From: an uncultured Eubacteriales bacterium
GTDB lineage: Bacteria; Bacillota; Clostridia; Peptostreptococcales; Anaerovoracaceae
Direction of reading: 5' to 3'
Length of the DNA stretch: 50,815 nucleotides
NCBI GenBank assembly: GCA_949286985.1
Contig: CASEEM010000033.1
Location: 1 to 50,815 of the forward strand
Shown here in pieces: positions 50,609 to 50,815 of the stretch. The stretch's first letter is position 1. Each line of letters begins with the position of its first letter. The notes below the pieces were generated by a model. The model was not told the DNA's origin. It saw only the letters and a list, made by a program, of their open reading frames with translations, and did not search any database. A program made the translations under genes and the position numbers.

Positions 50609-50815
50609 AAATGAGTCGCCTCGCGAGGGAACTTGCGAAAGCGACAGAACCATGACAACTTCATAGTGTAGAAACCGGTCAAGAAACAGACACGGCGAAG
50701 CCGGAGATCTGTTTCGAGATCAGTATAAGAGACAAACGATGTACACATCGGATGTCCCTGTACAATTCACGAACCATGATTCGGAAACGAGTCGAGACGC
50801 ATAAGCGTCAACTGA
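50609..50815 (+). other. Probable 16S rRNA precursor leader (operon continues beyond window)
   Basis: No ORF. Hairpins include GTCGC-TCGC / GCGA-GCGAC (50615-50645), then ACAGA..CGGC-GAA-GCCG..TCTGT and further short inverted repeats. Strong tandem promoters followed by about 200 nt of structured non-coding leader are what precedes 16S in Firmicutes. The 16S start itself (AGAGTTTGATC) is not inside the window, so this remains inference. Confidence 0.65.

Overview
The window looks like a chromosomal segment of a Gram-positive (monoderm) Bacillota, most likely a Clostridia lineage of moderate GC. The evidence is the Bacillus/Clostridium-type gene orders (a dcw cluster; a purR-glmU-prs-pth-mfd-yabM-yabO block), strong AGGAGG ribosome sites, a B. 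subtilis-type PurR, two L,D-transpeptidases, an ECF folate S component under a THF riboswitch, and C1-A72 initiator tRNA. No species can be named from sequence alone. Sporulation genes that usually sit in these blocks (spoVG, spoVT, yabP, yabQ) are absent, so the organism may be a non-sporulating, locus-trimmed member of the class.

Layout. 1-1.5 kb: debris of a conjugative element (a relaxase-like fragment, small orphan ORFs, and a VirB4-type ATPase with two internal deletions and a stop). 1.6-4.7 kb: corA-like transporter, a GNAT/GIY-YIG fusion, a sodium:alanine symporter. 4.8-6.3 kb: a degenerate SDR coupled to an acyl-ACP thioesterase. 6.4-19 kb: division and cell wall cluster mraZ-rsmH-ftsL // PBP // murF-mraY-murD-ftsW-murG-ftsQ // ftsZ, with no murE, murB, ddl or ftsA. 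It runs directly into rRNA methyltransferase-zapA-mutS2. 22.8-27.7 kb: DUF523, argS, a radical-SAM-like protein lacking its cluster cysteines, and a TPR protein. 27.7-28.1 kb: tRNA Asn-Leu-fMet. 28.2-32.6 kb: ybaK, yprB(-), ychF(-), a free methionine sulfoxide reductase, lgt(-). 32.7-33.3 kb: tRNA Met-Val-Asp-His-Gln-Cys. 33.5-36.4 kb: two overlapping L,D-transpeptidases, the first with a long acidic cytoplasmic tail. 36.5-38.2 kb: PHP phosphoesterase and purR (-). 38.3-49 kb: murC, a GlmU reduced to its acetyltransferase half, prs, pth, mfd, mtaD, a SpoVB/MurJ-type flippase, a wrecked HU gene, rqcP. 49.1-50.5 kb: riboswitch-controlled folT (-) and a LytTR regulator. 50.46-50.8 kb: tandem strong promoters and a structured leader, almost certainly the start of an rRNA operon whose 16S gene lies beyond the window.

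Common thread: envelope synthesis. GlmU-C and MurC/F/D feed MraY/MurG; a flippase, FtsW and the class B PBP assemble septal wall; the L,D-transpeptidases add 3-3 cross-links; FtsZ/ZapA/FtsL/FtsQ make the divisome. The most notable new signals are: (i) a shared two-repeat AAAGTG operator-like motif ahead of both the PBP gene and the LytTR gene, resembling known MraZ boxes; (ii) several recognisable proteins missing defining parts (radical SAM without cysteines, SDR without Tyr/Lys, GlmU without its uridylyltransferase half, HU reduced to its two ends); (iii) a small three-way-junction RNA fold between the flippase gene and the HU remnant; (iv) a THF riboswitch whose full RBS-sequestering switch can be read from the sequence.
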